From NCBI RefSeq assembly GCF_011761185.1, contig NZ_JAAOYM010000001.1:4340001-4404000 (forward strand): 64,000 bases of DNA, read 5' to 3'. The number at the start of each line of letters is the position of its first letter. The stretch's first letter is position 1. The notes under the pieces are model-generated. The model saw only the letters and a program-made list of their open reading frames with translations, was not told the DNA's origin and did no database searches. Position numbers and translations under genes: made by a program. This document shows, one piece after another, positions 50,116 to 58,274 of the stretch. The DNA is from Saccharomonospora amisosensis. Its GTDB lineage: Bacteria; Actinomycetota; Actinomycetes; Mycobacteriales; Pseudonocardiaceae.

Positions 50116-51095
50116 GCGAGGCAGGCCCTTCGCCCGGGCACGGTGCGCCGGAACCAGGGTCGGGCACAGTGCCGAACAGGGCGCCGAACAGGGCGCAAAA
50201 CAGGGCCCCGAACTGGGCACTGCCCGCCTTCTCCCAACTGTCACCCCACACTGCCCGCCGTATTGAGCTGCCTGGCCCGTACGGGCCGATCGCGGCGCTA
50301 CAGGGTCCTCAACCGCAACGGCCGATGGCCACCGCGTTGCTGCTGCCCGGCTACACCGGCTCGAAGGAGGATTTCGCCCCGCTGCTGGACGGACTCGCAG
50401 CGGGCGGTGTGCTTCCGGTTGCCGTGGATCTGCCCGGCCAGTACGAGTCCCCTGGCCCCGACGACGAGTCGCGCTACCTTCCCGCCGCGCTGGGCGAAGT
50501 GGTGACACAGCTGGTGCAGGCACTGCGGGCGGACGGTCCGGTGTTGCTCCTCGGCCATTCCTACGGCGGACTGGTGGCTCGCGGCGCGGTGCTCGCGGGA
50601 GCTCCCATCGCGGGACTCACGCTGCTCGGCAGCGGCCCCGCGAAGCTACCGCCGGGGCCACGACTGCGGGCCGTGGAGATGGGCGATCCGCTGCTGCGCG
50701 AGCACGGCATCGCGGCCGCGTACACGGTGCGGGAGCGGCTCAGCGAAAGCCTGCCCCGCGCAGCCGAGCCGGAGGCGCTGAAGGCGCTCCTGCGAGAGCG
50801 GTTCCTCGCGTCCAGTCCCGCGGGCCTGCTGGGGATGGCGCTCGGCCTGCGCACCGAGCCGGACCGGGTAGCGGAGTTGGCTGCCGTGCTGCGCGAGCGT
50901 GGGGTGCCGAGCCAAGTGGTGGCGGGCAGGCACGACGACGCGTGGAGCGTGCCCAGTCAAAGTGAGATGGCGGGCAGGCTCGGGGCCTCGTTCGCGACGG
51001 TGGTCAACGCCGCGCACTCCCCCAACGTCGAGAACCCGCCCGTGCTGCTGAAGACCCTGCTGGGCGAGTGGAAGTCCTGGCTCCAGGCCCACTGA
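50112..51095 (+). CDS. Alpha/beta hydrolase with short N-terminal tetrapeptide repeat
   Basis: A 327-residue hydrolase. LLLPGYTGSKEDFAPLLDGL near 76-95 is the oxyanion segment, LLLGHSYGGLVARGAVL near 143-159 has the Ser in GHSYG, VAGRHDDAWSVPSQ near 273 the Asp, and NAAHSPNVENP near 302 the His. The first ~50 residues are disordered and include four tandem tetrapeptides (PNRA, PNRA, QNRA, PNWA) encoded by 12-bp repeats. The GTG at 50112 overlaps the propeller stop (GTGA). The substrate is unknown. Confidence 0.82.
   Translation: MSEAGPSPGHGAPEPGSGTVPNRAPNRAQNRAPNWALPAFSQLSPHTARRIELPGPYGPIAALQGPQPQRPMATALLLPGYTGSKEDFAPLLDGLAAGGVLPVAVDLPGQYESPGPDDESRYLPAALGEVVTQLVQALRADGPVLLLGHSYGGLVARGAVLAGAPIAGLTLLGSGPAKLPPGPRLRAVEMGDPLLREHGIAAAYTVRERLSESLPRAAEPEALKALLRERFLASSPAGLLGMALGLRTEPDRVAELAAVLRERGVPSQVVAGRHDDAWSVPSQSEMAGRLGASFATVVNAAHSPNVENPPVLLKTLLGEWKSWLQAH
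50171..50218. repeat. Four 12-bp tandem repeats inside the hydrolase gene
   Basis: GCCGAACAGGGC (50171-50182), the same again (50183-50194), GCAAAACAGGGC (50195-50206) and CCCGAACTGGGC (50207-50218). They encode four tetrapeptides in the disordered N-terminus and keep reading frame. Confidence 0.85.
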
Positions 51096-51134
51096 CCCCT
51101 TGGCGCTGCCCACGACCGGGAACCGGACACCGGC

Positions 51135-51479
51135 CTAACTCCACCAGAACAGCCACAGCACCGCCGCGGCCAGCGCCACCACGGCCAACCCGGCCAGCGC
51201 CGCGGTCCGTCCGCGAGCGCGGTCGGCCACACCTTGCGCCACGAGTGCGAGCACGGCACCCGCGACCTGACCCGTGACAGCCAGCGCGCCAGGGCCCGCA
51301 GCGCCGGAGGCCCACCCGAACACCTCGGCGGCCAGCACGGCGAGGGCGAGCAGGGCGAGCCCGGCCGCGAGCGATCCGGTGAGCACTCGCCACCACCGGG
51401 ACGGCCTGCGCGCGTTTTCGCACGCGTTTCGCTCGGGCGGACCTGTCACGTCGCGTTCCACCGTGTCCGTCCCGCGCAT
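51135..51479 (-). CDS. Hypothetical small membrane protein
   Basis: A 114-residue protein I do not recognise. About 30 polar residues lead into three hydrophobic segments at about 33-54, 61-80 and 92-112, separated by short loops with RARGRT in the last one. The end is aromatic (LWLFWWS). No motif suggests a function. It starts one base after the stop of the RecB-like nuclease, so it is probably translated together with it. The order nuclease then small membrane protein could be incidental. Confidence 0.6.
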   Translation of the reverse strand: MRGTDTVERDVTGPPERNACENARRPSRWWRVLTGSLAAGLALLALAVLAAEVFGWASGAAGPGALAVTGQVAGAVLALVAQGVADRARGRTAALAGLAVVALAAAVLWLFWWS

Positions 51480-51480
51480 C

Positions 51481-52359
51481 TCACTCCGTCATCGCCCCGT
51501 CGCCGCGGGGAGCCAGCAGTTCCCACGGGAGCGCGGCCTGCGCGGCCTGCCTTCCGTCCGCGCAGCTCGGCCGGAAGTCGCACCACGCGCAATGCCGACC
51601 GGTTCGCGCCGGGAACACCTCATCAGGGTCACCGCCCTGCGCAAGGGTATCCGTCGCGGTGCGCAGGTCGGTGGTGGTCTCCTCGGCACGGCGAAGCTGG
51701 CGGCGAAGGCTGTCGTCGGTGTGTTCGGCGGCCGCGATCGTACCGGACGGCAGGTGATGCAGTTCCACCCGGCGGCACGGCCTTCGTAGCGTGCGCGCCG
51801 CCGCCACGGCGTAGAGCGCGAGTGCCTGTGAGGCACGGGCCTCGTACTGGTCGGGCGTACGCCTGCCAGTCTTGTAGTCGATGATGACGAGTTCACCGCC
51901 ACGGGCGTCGATGCGGTCCGCGCGCCCTTCCACGATCAGCGAGGGTGGCCCCCCTTCGGGCGCCGCGGGCGCGGACACCCAGCGTTCGAGCCCAACCGGA
52001 TCGCCACTGACGTCGTTGTGCTCGACGTAGTCGGCCACCCAGCGTCGTGCCCGCTCCCGGTACGCCGCCGCCTGCTCCGCGTCGGCGAATCCGCCGTCCT
52101 TCCAGTGCTGGGTGACCAGGGCGGCGGCCCGTTCCGGAGTACGCCGCTGGACCGGCAGATCGAACAGTTCACGCAGCGCGGTATGCACCACCGCGCCGAG
52201 CGTGCTGTGTGCCCACGGCCCGGTGCGTTGCGGTGTCGGCCGGTCGAGGTAGTTCATCCGGTAGCGGCGAGGACAGTCGTCGAAGGTGGAAAGCCGTGCG
52301 GGCGTCACCCTCGTCAAGCGCTTGGGCTGCTCGCCGAAATCGAACCCAAGTTGGCCCAT
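51481..52359 (-). CDS. RecB-family (PD-(D/E)XK) exonuclease with Fe-S cysteines
   Basis: A 292-residue stand-alone nuclease. The fold is marked by LSTFDDCPRRYRMNYL near 22, HSTLGAVVHTALREL near 50, VEGRADRID near 143, and LVIIDYKTGRRTPDQY near 157 (the D-x-K core), with QALALYAVAA near 178. Cysteines at the start (DDC) and the end (HCAWCDFRPSC) form the usual AddB/Cas4-like four-cysteine iron-sulfur site. It is the actinobacterial short RecB nuclease (Rv2119 type), probably acting on DNA ends. I start at the second ATG (52359); the first gives three more residues. Confidence 0.88.
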   Translation of the reverse strand: MGQLGFDFGEQPKRLTRVTPARLSTFDDCPRRYRMNYLDRPTPQRTGPWAHSTLGAVVHTALRELFDLPVQRRTPERAAALVTQHWKDGGFADAEQAAAYRERARRWVADYVEHNDVSGDPVGLERWVSAPAAPEGGPPSLIVEGRADRIDARGGELVIIDYKTGRRTPDQYEARASQALALYAVAAARTLRRPCRRVELHHLPSGTIAAAEHTDDSLRRQLRRAEETTTDLRTATDTLAQGGDPDEVFPARTGRHCAWCDFRPSCADGRQAAQAALPWELLAPRGDGAMTE

Positions 52360-52439
52360 GTGCTCCATCCCGGCGACAGCCTACGCACCCGTCACGACCG
52401 CGCCACAAGGGGTGAGCAGCGTGCCACCGACGCCCTTAC

Positions 52440-53312
52440 TCACGGACCCACCCGCACCGTCGAGCCACTCGCCAGCTCCACCAGCCGCTCGAACTCGGCG
52501 GTGTCGGTGGTCTCCTGGCCGATCGCAATGCTCTTGTTGCTTCCGTGGTAGTCACTGGAGCCGGTACGGACGAGATCCAGTTCCTTCGCCAGTCCTCGCA
52601 GTGCCTCGCGCTGTCGTGGGTCGTGTTCGGGGTGGTCCACCTCGAGGCCTGCGAGACCCCGCCCAGCCAGCATCGCGATCACCTCAGGTGTCACCGTGGG
52701 ACCACGCGTGGCCGCGAACGCGTGGGCAAGCACGGTGACCCCGCCCGCTTCGGCGATCATGTCGATCGCCGCTTCCACGGGCGTGTCGGCCCTCGGCGCG
52801 TAGTAACCACGCCCGTTGCCGAGGTACCTGGCGAACGCCTCGTCGACCGTGCTCACCACGCCCGCTCGCACGAGTGCTCGCGCGAGATGTGGCCTGCCGA
52901 CCGGGGTGTCGGGGTTCAGCGAACCCAGCACCTCGTCGGGATCGATCGGCAGACCGTCGGCCGCCATCCACTGCGCCATCACCCGGAATCGCCTGAGCCG
53001 CTCGAGCCGCAACCGCTGCTGTTCAGCGACGAGTGCGGGCGAGGTGGGGTCGAACAGGTACGCCAGCAGGTGCACGCTGACCGTGCGCCCGTACTCGTCA
53101 ACCAACTCACACGACAACTCCGCGCCGGGCACGAGCCGCATCCCCGGCGGTAACGCCTGTATCGCGGGTTGCCAGCCTGCCGTGGTGTCGTGGTCGGTCA
53201 GCGCGATGACGTCGAGCCCCGCGCCTGCCGCCACGTGGACGAGTTCGGCAGGGCTGTCGGTGCCGTCCGAGACCGCGGAGTGGGTATGCAGGTCGATGCG
53301 CACACCATTCAT
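52440..53312 (-). CDS. PHP domain phosphoesterase (TrpH/RNase AM-like)
   Basis: A 290-residue metal-dependent phosphoesterase. The PHP motifs are complete: DLHTHSAVSDGTDSP at 6-20, ALTDHDTTAGW near 37, PGAELSCE near 62, a VLAHAFA near 194 and SSDYHGSN near 254. Relatives include YciV/RNase AM, which trims 5' ends of rRNA and degrades 3',5'-bisphosphonucleotides. The ATG at 53312 places the first motif six residues in, as usual. It is on the same strand as the RecB-like gene (80 bases apart) and downstream of the PH-domain gene by 25 bases. Confidence 0.87.
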   Translation of the reverse strand: MNGVRIDLHTHSAVSDGTDSPAELVHVAAGAGLDVIALTDHDTTAGWQPAIQALPPGMRLVPGAELSCELVDEYGRTVSVHLLAYLFDPTSPALVAEQQRLRLERLRRFRVMAQWMAADGLPIDPDEVLGSLNPDTPVGRPHLARALVRAGVVSTVDEAFARYLGNGRGYYAPRADTPVEAAIDMIAEAGGVTVLAHAFAATRGPTVTPEVIAMLAGRGLAGLEVDHPEHDPRQREALRGLAKELDLVRTGSSDYHGSNKSIAIGQETTDTAEFERLVELASGSTVRVGP

Positions 53313-53337
53313 TGTCCAGCGCACCGCCCCGCGCCGG

Positions 53338-53898
53338 TCAGCGAGCCACGCGCTTGCCTCGGGCCGCCCGCTGCGCCTTGATCATCGAGAAGCGCTCCGC
53401 CTGCTTCTGCTTGTCCCCGAACACCAACTCGGAGATGGTGTCGTAGAACTCCTCCGGCTTCGGCAGGTACTCGATGCGGTTGAGTGCCTGGATCTGCCCA
53501 GCCGACTCGACGATCATCGTGCCGTAGCCGAGCATGCGGCCCCAGAACGAGCGTTCGTAGGTCAGGTCGGTGACCTTCGTGATCGGCATCATGAGGACCT
53601 TCGTGGTCCACACGCCCGTCGTCATCACGAATCGCTTGTCGGTGACCACCAGTCGCTCGACCCACCACTCGATCACCTGGTAGGCGAAGCGCAGGACTAC
53701 GAACAGGGCCACGTACCAGAGGATGTTCTGCACCGCCCACAGCGCGGGTGGGAGGACGTACGACACCATCACGCAGATCGCGATCAGCGCGATGGCCTCG
53801 AACGTTTCCCACACCAGGCAGGCCCAGTGCCGTCGGACTCTGATGACCCTGCGCTCGGTGTCGAGCAGGTACTCGTCTGGGTCGCGTGGCGCGAACAT
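53338..53898 (-). CDS. Membrane protein with bacterial PH domain
   Basis: A 186-residue protein. Two helices at about 30-50 and 55-75 (ALIAICVMVSYVLPPALW, ILWYVALFVVLRFAYQV) are followed by a bPH2 domain (WWVERLVVTDKRFVMTTGVWTTKVLMMPITKVTDLTYERSFWGRMLGYGTMIVESAG). The end is a charged helix with KAQRAARGKRVAR. The YDB-like PH fold in actinobacteria is membrane-associated and of unknown function. It lies 19 bases downstream of a 53-codon membrane gene on the same strand, which is a recurrent pairing by my recollection of actinobacterial genomes. Confidence 0.8.
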   Translation of the reverse strand: MFAPRDPDEYLLDTERRVIRVRRHWACLVWETFEAIALIAICVMVSYVLPPALWAVQNILWYVALFVVLRFAYQVIEWWVERLVVTDKRFVMTTGVWTTKVLMMPITKVTDLTYERSFWGRMLGYGTMIVESAGQIQALNRIEYLPKPEEFYDTISELVFGDKQKQAERFSMIKAQRAARGKRVAR

Positions 53899-53917
53899 GG
53901 TGGCAGACCAGCGTCAA

Positions 53918-54079
53918 TCAGCTGAACACGTTGCTGACGAACGTGATGACAGCCTCGGCGGCGTCGCGCAGCGCGGCGATGATGTTGTTGACGAACCCCG
54001 CGGCCTCTCCTGGTCGGGCGATCACGAAGAAGAGGACCAACGCGATACCAGCGATAGTCGCAAGCTTTTTCGCGTTCAC
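53918..54079 (-). CDS. Small membrane protein of 53 residues upstream of the PH-domain gene
   Basis: A GTG at 54079 opens 53 codons to a TGA at 53918-53920. The product starts with a basic MNAKKLATIAG, has one hydrophobic helix at about 8-21 (TIAGIALVLFFVIA), and then an amphipathic helix (FVNNIIAALRDAAEAVITFVSNVF). Codon third positions are G/C rich. It sits 19 bases before the PH-domain gene. Similar short proteins with an RP/KP-G/D-x-AAGFVNN-like turn are, to my memory, conserved in actinobacteria at this position. No function is known. Confidence 0.65.
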   Translation of the reverse strand: MNAKKLATIAGIALVLFFVIARPGEAAGFVNNIIAALRDAAEAVITFVSNVFS

Positions 54080-54253
54080 AGCGATCAATCCCGTCTCTCG
54101 AGTGCAGACCGTTTGGCAGTGGTGCCACTAAGTTTGTACCGCACTGCGCAGTGTTACGGGAGGAAAGTACCGCGCTTGGGTCAGCGGGCTGCGCGAATCA
54201 CATCACATCACTACACTCCGTGAACCCGATCGGCCACTCGTAGGATCTCTGGC

Positions 54254-54652
54254 ATGGGCACCGTGCGGGCAGTGGGTGGCATCGTGCATGACGAACAAGG
54301 CAGGTTGCTGCTCGTCCGTAGGGGAAACGAACCCGCCCGCGGCCGGTGGTCGTTGCCTGGTGGCCGGGTCGAGCCGGGCGAGACCGACTCCGCCGCCGTC
54401 GCAAGGGAGTTGCGTGAGGAGACCGGGCTGTCCGTACGGCCGGGAGCGCTGCTGGGCACGCTGCTACGCGGGCCCTACGAGATCTTCGACTACGCGTGCG
54501 TGGTGGAGGGCGGGCGGCTGCTCGCGGGCGACGACGCCGACGAGGTGAGGTGGGTGGACACCGAGGCGTTCGAGGAGCTGGCTCGCGCGGGCGTGCTCAC
54601 CGACGGCCTCCCCGAGCTGCTACGCGCCTGGAACGCGTTGCCGAGGGTGTGA
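54254..54652 (+). CDS. NUDIX hydrolase (MutT-like)
   Basis: A 132-residue NUDIX protein. The NUDIX box [23 protein letters not shown] runs from 36 to 58 with the catalytic REEGT-like glutamates (REL-REETGL). [33 protein letters not shown] precedes it, as in nucleotide-pool sanitising or ADP-sugar pyrophosphatases. The substrate cannot be assigned; 8-oxo-dGTP or a nucleotide sugar is typical. The ATG at 54254 is close to the first strand. It is convergent with the acyl-CoA synthetase gene, with 31 bases between. Confidence 0.85.
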   Translation: MGTVRAVGGIVHDEQGRLLLVRRGNEPARGRWSLPGGRVEPGETDSAAVARELREETGLSVRPGALLGTLLRGPYEIFDYACVVEGGRLLAGDDADEVRWVDTEAFEELARAGVLTDGLPELLRAWNALPRV

Positions 54653-54683
54653 GCCCTCCTGCCAGCCGACGGAACAGCGGCGT

Positions 54684-56303
54684 CTAGCCCTGCACGCGCG
54701 TGTCCCTTCCTGCCCACTCCCGTTCCCGCAACTGGAACTTCTGGATCTTGCCTGTGGAGGTCTTCGGCAGCTCGGCGACGAAGTCGACCGCCTCGGGAAC
54801 CTTGTAGCGCGCGATCTGCGACCTCACGTGGTCGAGCAACTCCTGCTCGGTCACCGATTCCCCGCTTCTGGTCACGACATAGGCCTTCGGCCGCTCCCCC
54901 CACTTGTCGTGGGGAACACCAACCACCGCGACCTCCAGCACGGCCGGGTGCGAGTCGATGGCGGCCTCCACCTCGATCGTGGAGATGTTCTCGCCACCGG
55001 AAACGATGATGTCCTTGGCCCTGTCGCGCAGTTCGATGTAGCCGTCCGGGTGCCACACACCCAGGTCACCGGAGTGGAACCAGCCGCCGCGGAAGGCCTT
55101 CTCGGTTGCCTCGGGGTCGGCGAAGTACCCGGACATGACGTTGTTGCCGCGCATCACGACCTCACCCATCGTGGTGCCGTCGCGGGGCACGTCGTTCATG
55201 TCGTCGTCCACCACGCGGATGCCGTCGGTGACCACCATGCCGACGCCCTGCCGGGCGAGCAGCCTGCTGCGTGACTCCACGTCCAGCTTGGCCCAGCCGT
55301 CCTGCCACTCGCAGACCGTGTAGGGCCCGTAGGTTTCGGTCAGCCCGTACACGTGCACCAGCTTGGCCCCCAGCGCCGTCATACGGCTGATGACCGTCGG
55401 GCTCGGCGGGGCGCCCGCCGTCGTCACGACCACCTCCTGCGCCAGCGGATGTGCCTGCGGATAGTTGGCGATCGTGTTCAGCACGGTAGGTGCCCCGTTG
55501 AGGTGCGTGATGCCCGCCGTGTCCAGCAGTCGCCAGATCTCGGCCGCGTCCACGGCCCGCAGGCACACGTGCGTTCCGCCGATCGCGGTGATAGCCCAGG
55601 TGGTGCACCAGCCGTTGCAGTGGAACATCGGCAGCGTCCACAGGTAGCGGGACTCGCTCGTGTGCCTGGAGTGCACGATCTCGGCGAGCGAGTTCAGGTA
55701 GGCGCCGCGATGGTGGTACATCACGCCCTTCGGCCTGCCGGTCGTGCCGGAGGTGTAGTTGATCGAGATCGTGTCGCGCTCGTCGTCGACGGCCCACGGC
55801 AGCGCCTCATCGGGTTCGGCGGACCCGCGGGCCAGCAGGTCGGCGTAGGAGATGCCGCCCACCGCCACGTCGGCGGCCACCCCCGATGCCGGGTCGGTCA
55901 CCGTGACGATCTCGCGCACGGAGGGGTCGGCCGGCACCGAGTTGTGCAGTGCCGAGTCCACGATCAGCAGCTTCGCACCGGAGTGCCGCAGGATGTAGTC
56001 GATCTCGGCGGGGGCGAGCCGGGTGTTGATGGCCACGAGCGCGCCGCCGGCCAGCGGTACCGCGAAGTGGGCGACGAGCATCTCGGGGATGTTCGGCAGC
56101 AGATACGCGACCCGGTCGCCACGCTCGACACCGCTGGCCCGCAGCGCGGAGGCCACCCGCCTCACCTCGGCAGCGAAGTCACGGTAGGTGATCCTGCGAT
56201 CCCCGTAGGCTATGGCTACCTTGTCGGCGAACACCTCCGCAGAACGTTCCAGGAAGGACAGCGGAGTCAGCGGCGTGTACCAGGTGTCGTTCGTGGCGCC
56301 CAT
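54684..56303 (-). CDS. Acyl-CoA synthetase (AMP-forming ligase)
   Basis: A 539-residue ANL-superfamily ligase. ISINYTSGTTGRPKGVMY near 177-194 is the AMP-binding P-loop, VHVYGLTETYGPYT near 320 the A5 motif, and FHSGDLGVWHPDGYIELRDRAKDIIVSGGENIS near 410-442 the hinge with the catalytic Asp. The catalytic Lys of motif A10 lies in LPKTSTGKIQKFQLRERE close to the end. It resembles the medium/short-chain fatty acyl-CoA or AcsM-like group. The ATG at 56303 is the likely start; an upstream ATG gives 12 more residues. A link with the MaoC dehydratase upstream is suggestive of lipid metabolism. Confidence 0.87.
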   Translation of the reverse strand: MGATNDTWYTPLTPLSFLERSAEVFADKVAIAYGDRRITYRDFAAEVRRVASALRASGVERGDRVAYLLPNIPEMLVAHFAVPLAGGALVAINTRLAPAEIDYILRHSGAKLLIVDSALHNSVPADPSVREIVTVTDPASGVAADVAVGGISYADLLARGSAEPDEALPWAVDDERDTISINYTSGTTGRPKGVMYHHRGAYLNSLAEIVHSRHTSESRYLWTLPMFHCNGWCTTWAITAIGGTHVCLRAVDAAEIWRLLDTAGITHLNGAPTVLNTIANYPQAHPLAQEVVVTTAGAPPSPTVISRMTALGAKLVHVYGLTETYGPYTVCEWQDGWAKLDVESRSRLLARQGVGMVVTDGIRVVDDDMNDVPRDGTTMGEVVMRGNNVMSGYFADPEATEKAFRGGWFHSGDLGVWHPDGYIELRDRAKDIIVSGGENISTIEVEAAIDSHPAVLEVAVVGVPHDKWGERPKAYVVTRSGESVTEQELLDHVRSQIARYKVPEAVDFVAELPKTSTGKIQKFQLREREWAGRDTRVQG

Positions 56304-56366
56304 CGGACCATCCTGACCAACCGGGCGCGGGGGCCACAACCTCTGGATGGAGACCCGTGGCCTGCC

Positions 56367-57473
56367 TCAGCTGGCCAGCCAGGTCATCCGCTGACCGTGT
56401 GTGGACGCCAGCGCGAGCACCTCCGCCCGCGCGGCGGCCCCGTCCCACCGCACCACCCCGAGCGCCATCTGCCCGCTCAGGCCGTAGGACAGGTCGTCGC
56501 GACCGGGCAGCACGTGCCGCAGCGCGCCCTCGTACCCCTCAGCGGTGACCCACCACAGTGGACGCTTGGCGGCGAGCGCGCGCAGCGCGTCGATGAACTC
56601 GGTGCGGCGTTGCTCCGGCAGGTAGCCGAGCACGTGGCTGGTGTACACCACCAGCGGCAACTCGGGGGGTACGTGTGCGGCGGCCGATTCGAGGTCGGCC
56701 ACGGCATCGCCCGCGATCAACTCGGGGCGGTACTTGCGCTGCGCGGCGGCGGCCGTCCGCAGCAGCCGGATGCGCTCCGGCTGGTCGGCCCACACGCACG
56801 CCTCCAGCCACGCGAGTTCGTCCTCGTCCGAGACGTCGACCGGAGAGCGATCCAGCCCCACCCTCGCGCCTACCGAGAGCTTCTTCGGAATCTTGGGCAG
56901 CACCGCGCCCTTCCCGAGCGAGAGCGCGCAGTGCAGGCCGACCGCCGCCTTCGCGGGCCCGGCGGCCAACTGCTCGCCGCCGTCGCACTGGTAGTGGTAG
57001 GAGAACTTGTCCATGCCCAGCAGCAGGCCCGCGCTGCAACCGACCTCGAGCAACCCCACGGGTCCCCGTGCCTGTTTCGCGACGGCCGCCACGGCCGGGT
57101 ACAGCACCGCGGCCCTGCCGACCTCGTTGGTCTGGGTGAATCTGGACCGCACCAGCTCACGTACCCGGTCGGCACGCTCCAGCAGGAAACTCCTGAACAG
57201 TGGCCACGTATCCGCGTCGACCCCGTCCGACCCGCCAAGTGAGGGGTAGTAGCGCGAGAGCGGGTGGATCGGGTCGGCCTGCACGAGCCGGTGAGCGGCC
57301 GCAAGCAACAACGTCGGATGCGCGTCGTTGCCCGACGCCGCGGTGAGCAGCGAGGCCACCTCGTCGTCCTCGGCGGCCTTCGCGGCGAGGTGCTCGTACA
57401 GCGGCGAGTGCCCCGCCGCCTCGTGTGCGGCGAACCTGCGCAGCCGTCTGCGGACGGCGTCCAGGTCATTCAT
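56367..57473 (-). CDS. DUF2332 domain protein
   Basis: A 368-residue DUF2332 protein. The first ~100 residues are helical (LRRFAAHEAAGHSPLYEHLAAKAAEDDEVASLL, HPTLLLAAAHRLVQAD), and the second part resembles a degenerate methyltransferase fold (VGLLEVGCSAGLLLGMDKFSYHY near 145-167, LAWLEACVWADQPERIRLLRTA near 225). In the latter the usual AdoMet glycine loop is partly kept (EVGCSAGL). Activity is unproven. The ATG at 57473 overlaps the end of the MaoC-like gene by eight bases; the long open frame further upstream is a shadow. Confidence 0.8.
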   Translation of the reverse strand: MNDLDAVRRRLRRFAAHEAAGHSPLYEHLAAKAAEDDEVASLLTAASGNDAHPTLLLAAAHRLVQADPIHPLSRYYPSLGGSDGVDADTWPLFRSFLLERADRVRELVRSRFTQTNEVGRAAVLYPAVAAVAKQARGPVGLLEVGCSAGLLLGMDKFSYHYQCDGGEQLAAGPAKAAVGLHCALSLGKGAVLPKIPKKLSVGARVGLDRSPVDVSDEDELAWLEACVWADQPERIRLLRTAAAAQRKYRPELIAGDAVADLESAAAHVPPELPLVVYTSHVLGYLPEQRRTEFIDALRALAAKRPLWWVTAEGYEGALRHVLPGRDDLSYGLSGQMALGVVRWDGAAARAEVLALASTHGQRMTWLAS

Positions 57474-57969
57474 GTGGGACCGGTCTTCCCGGCTGCTCAC
57501 CGCCGCGGCTTTCGCCGTAGGAACGCTTGGGCACCATGACCTTCCTCCGGAACGTGCACACGATAGTGCCGTCCTGCTTGTAACCACGCGTCTCGACGTG
57601 CACGACACCACGGTCGTCCTTCGACTTCGACGGTGTCTTCTCCAGCACCTCTGTTTCACCGTAGATGGTGTCGCCGTGGAAGGTCGGCTTGACATGCTTG
57701 AGCGAGGAGACCTCCAGGTTGGCGATGGCCTTCCCCGACACGTCTGGCACGGACATGCCAAGCAGCAACGAGTAGATGTAGTTGCCGACGACGACGTTCT
57801 TTCCGAAGTCGGTGGTCTCACCCGCGTAGTGCGCGTCCATGTGCAGCGGGTGGTGATTCATGGTGAGCAGGCAGAACAGGTGGTCGTCGTACTCGGTGAC
57901 CGTCTTGCCCGGCCAGTGCTTGTAGACGTCGCCAACCTCGAACTCCTCGAAGTACCGACCGAACTGCAC
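57466..57969 (-). CDS. MaoC-like hot-dog dehydratase
   Basis: A 167-residue single hot-dog protein. FEEFEVGDVYKHWPGKTVTEYDDHLFCLLTMNHHPLHMDAHYA at 8-50 is the MaoC hydratase motif, with the catalytic Asp in TEYDDH and His in NHHPLH. VVVGNYIYSLLLGMSVPDV and GDTIYGETEVLEKTPSKSKDDRGVVHVETRGYKQDG complete the fold. It hydrates an enoyl-CoA or similar thioester. The start is the first in-frame ATG. The stop lies within the DUF2332 gene; the acyl-CoA synthetase follows two genes downstream. Confidence 0.88.
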   Translation of the reverse strand: MQFGRYFEEFEVGDVYKHWPGKTVTEYDDHLFCLLTMNHHPLHMDAHYAGETTDFGKNVVVGNYIYSLLLGMSVPDVSGKAIANLEVSSLKHVKPTFHGDTIYGETEVLEKTPSKSKDDRGVVHVETRGYKQDGTIVCTFRRKVMVPKRSYGESRGGEQPGRPVPHE

Positions 57970-58100
57970 CCGAAAACCTCCTCGCGGCTAACGTCACGAC
58001 GCCCGCAGGCGATGTGACTGATGTCGAGGAGTACCCTTGACCATTGGCGCCCAGAGCGTCAACGCGAGCAAGACCACGGCCCGAGGAGGTGAGGACGCAG

Positions 58101-58178
58101 ATGAGTAGTGGCGATAGTCCGCTCCCTAGTTCAGCCAGCGTTCCCACCCAAGGGGTCGACCGCTCGCCTTCGCGGTAG
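58101..58178 (+). CDS. Possible 25-codon upstream ORF in the corA leader
   Basis: ATG to TAG, 25 codons, rich in Ser and Pro, with two ribosome-site candidates (GGAGG 11 bases and GAGG 6 bases upstream). It overlaps the 5' side of the predicted nested stems at 58116-58219, so ribosomes reading it could alter that folding. The product resembles nothing known to me. It may equally be a chance ORF. Confidence 0.35.
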   Translation: MSSGDSPLPSSASVPTQGVDRSPSR

Positions 58179-58219
58179 TCGGCTGGTCCCGCCGGGACGC
58201 TGGCAGTGCCGGGCGGACT
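58116..58219 (+). promoter_or_regulatory. Candidate structured leader RNA of corA
   Basis: Nested pairing is visible. P1 AGTCCGC (58116-58122, extendable by two) pairs with GCGGACT (58213-58219). P2 GCCAGCG plus TCCC (58134-58145, one bulge) pairs with GGGACGCTGGC (58194-58204). P3 ACCGC (58159-58163) pairs with GCGGT (58172-58176). It ends 55 bases before the corA ATG. The pattern does not match the M-box or other riboswitch consensus I know. GC-rich sequence forms stems easily, so support by covariation is needed. Confidence 0.45.
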
Positions 58220-58274
58220 CTTTCCGCCTGGCCTCGTCGTCTATGTCAAACGACGCCACAGCCAGGAGATCCCC

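Noticed and set aside
58081-58220. M-box magnesium riboswitch
   Set aside because: An AGGTGAGG occurs, but the conserved internal and 3' elements I know for this class are not present.
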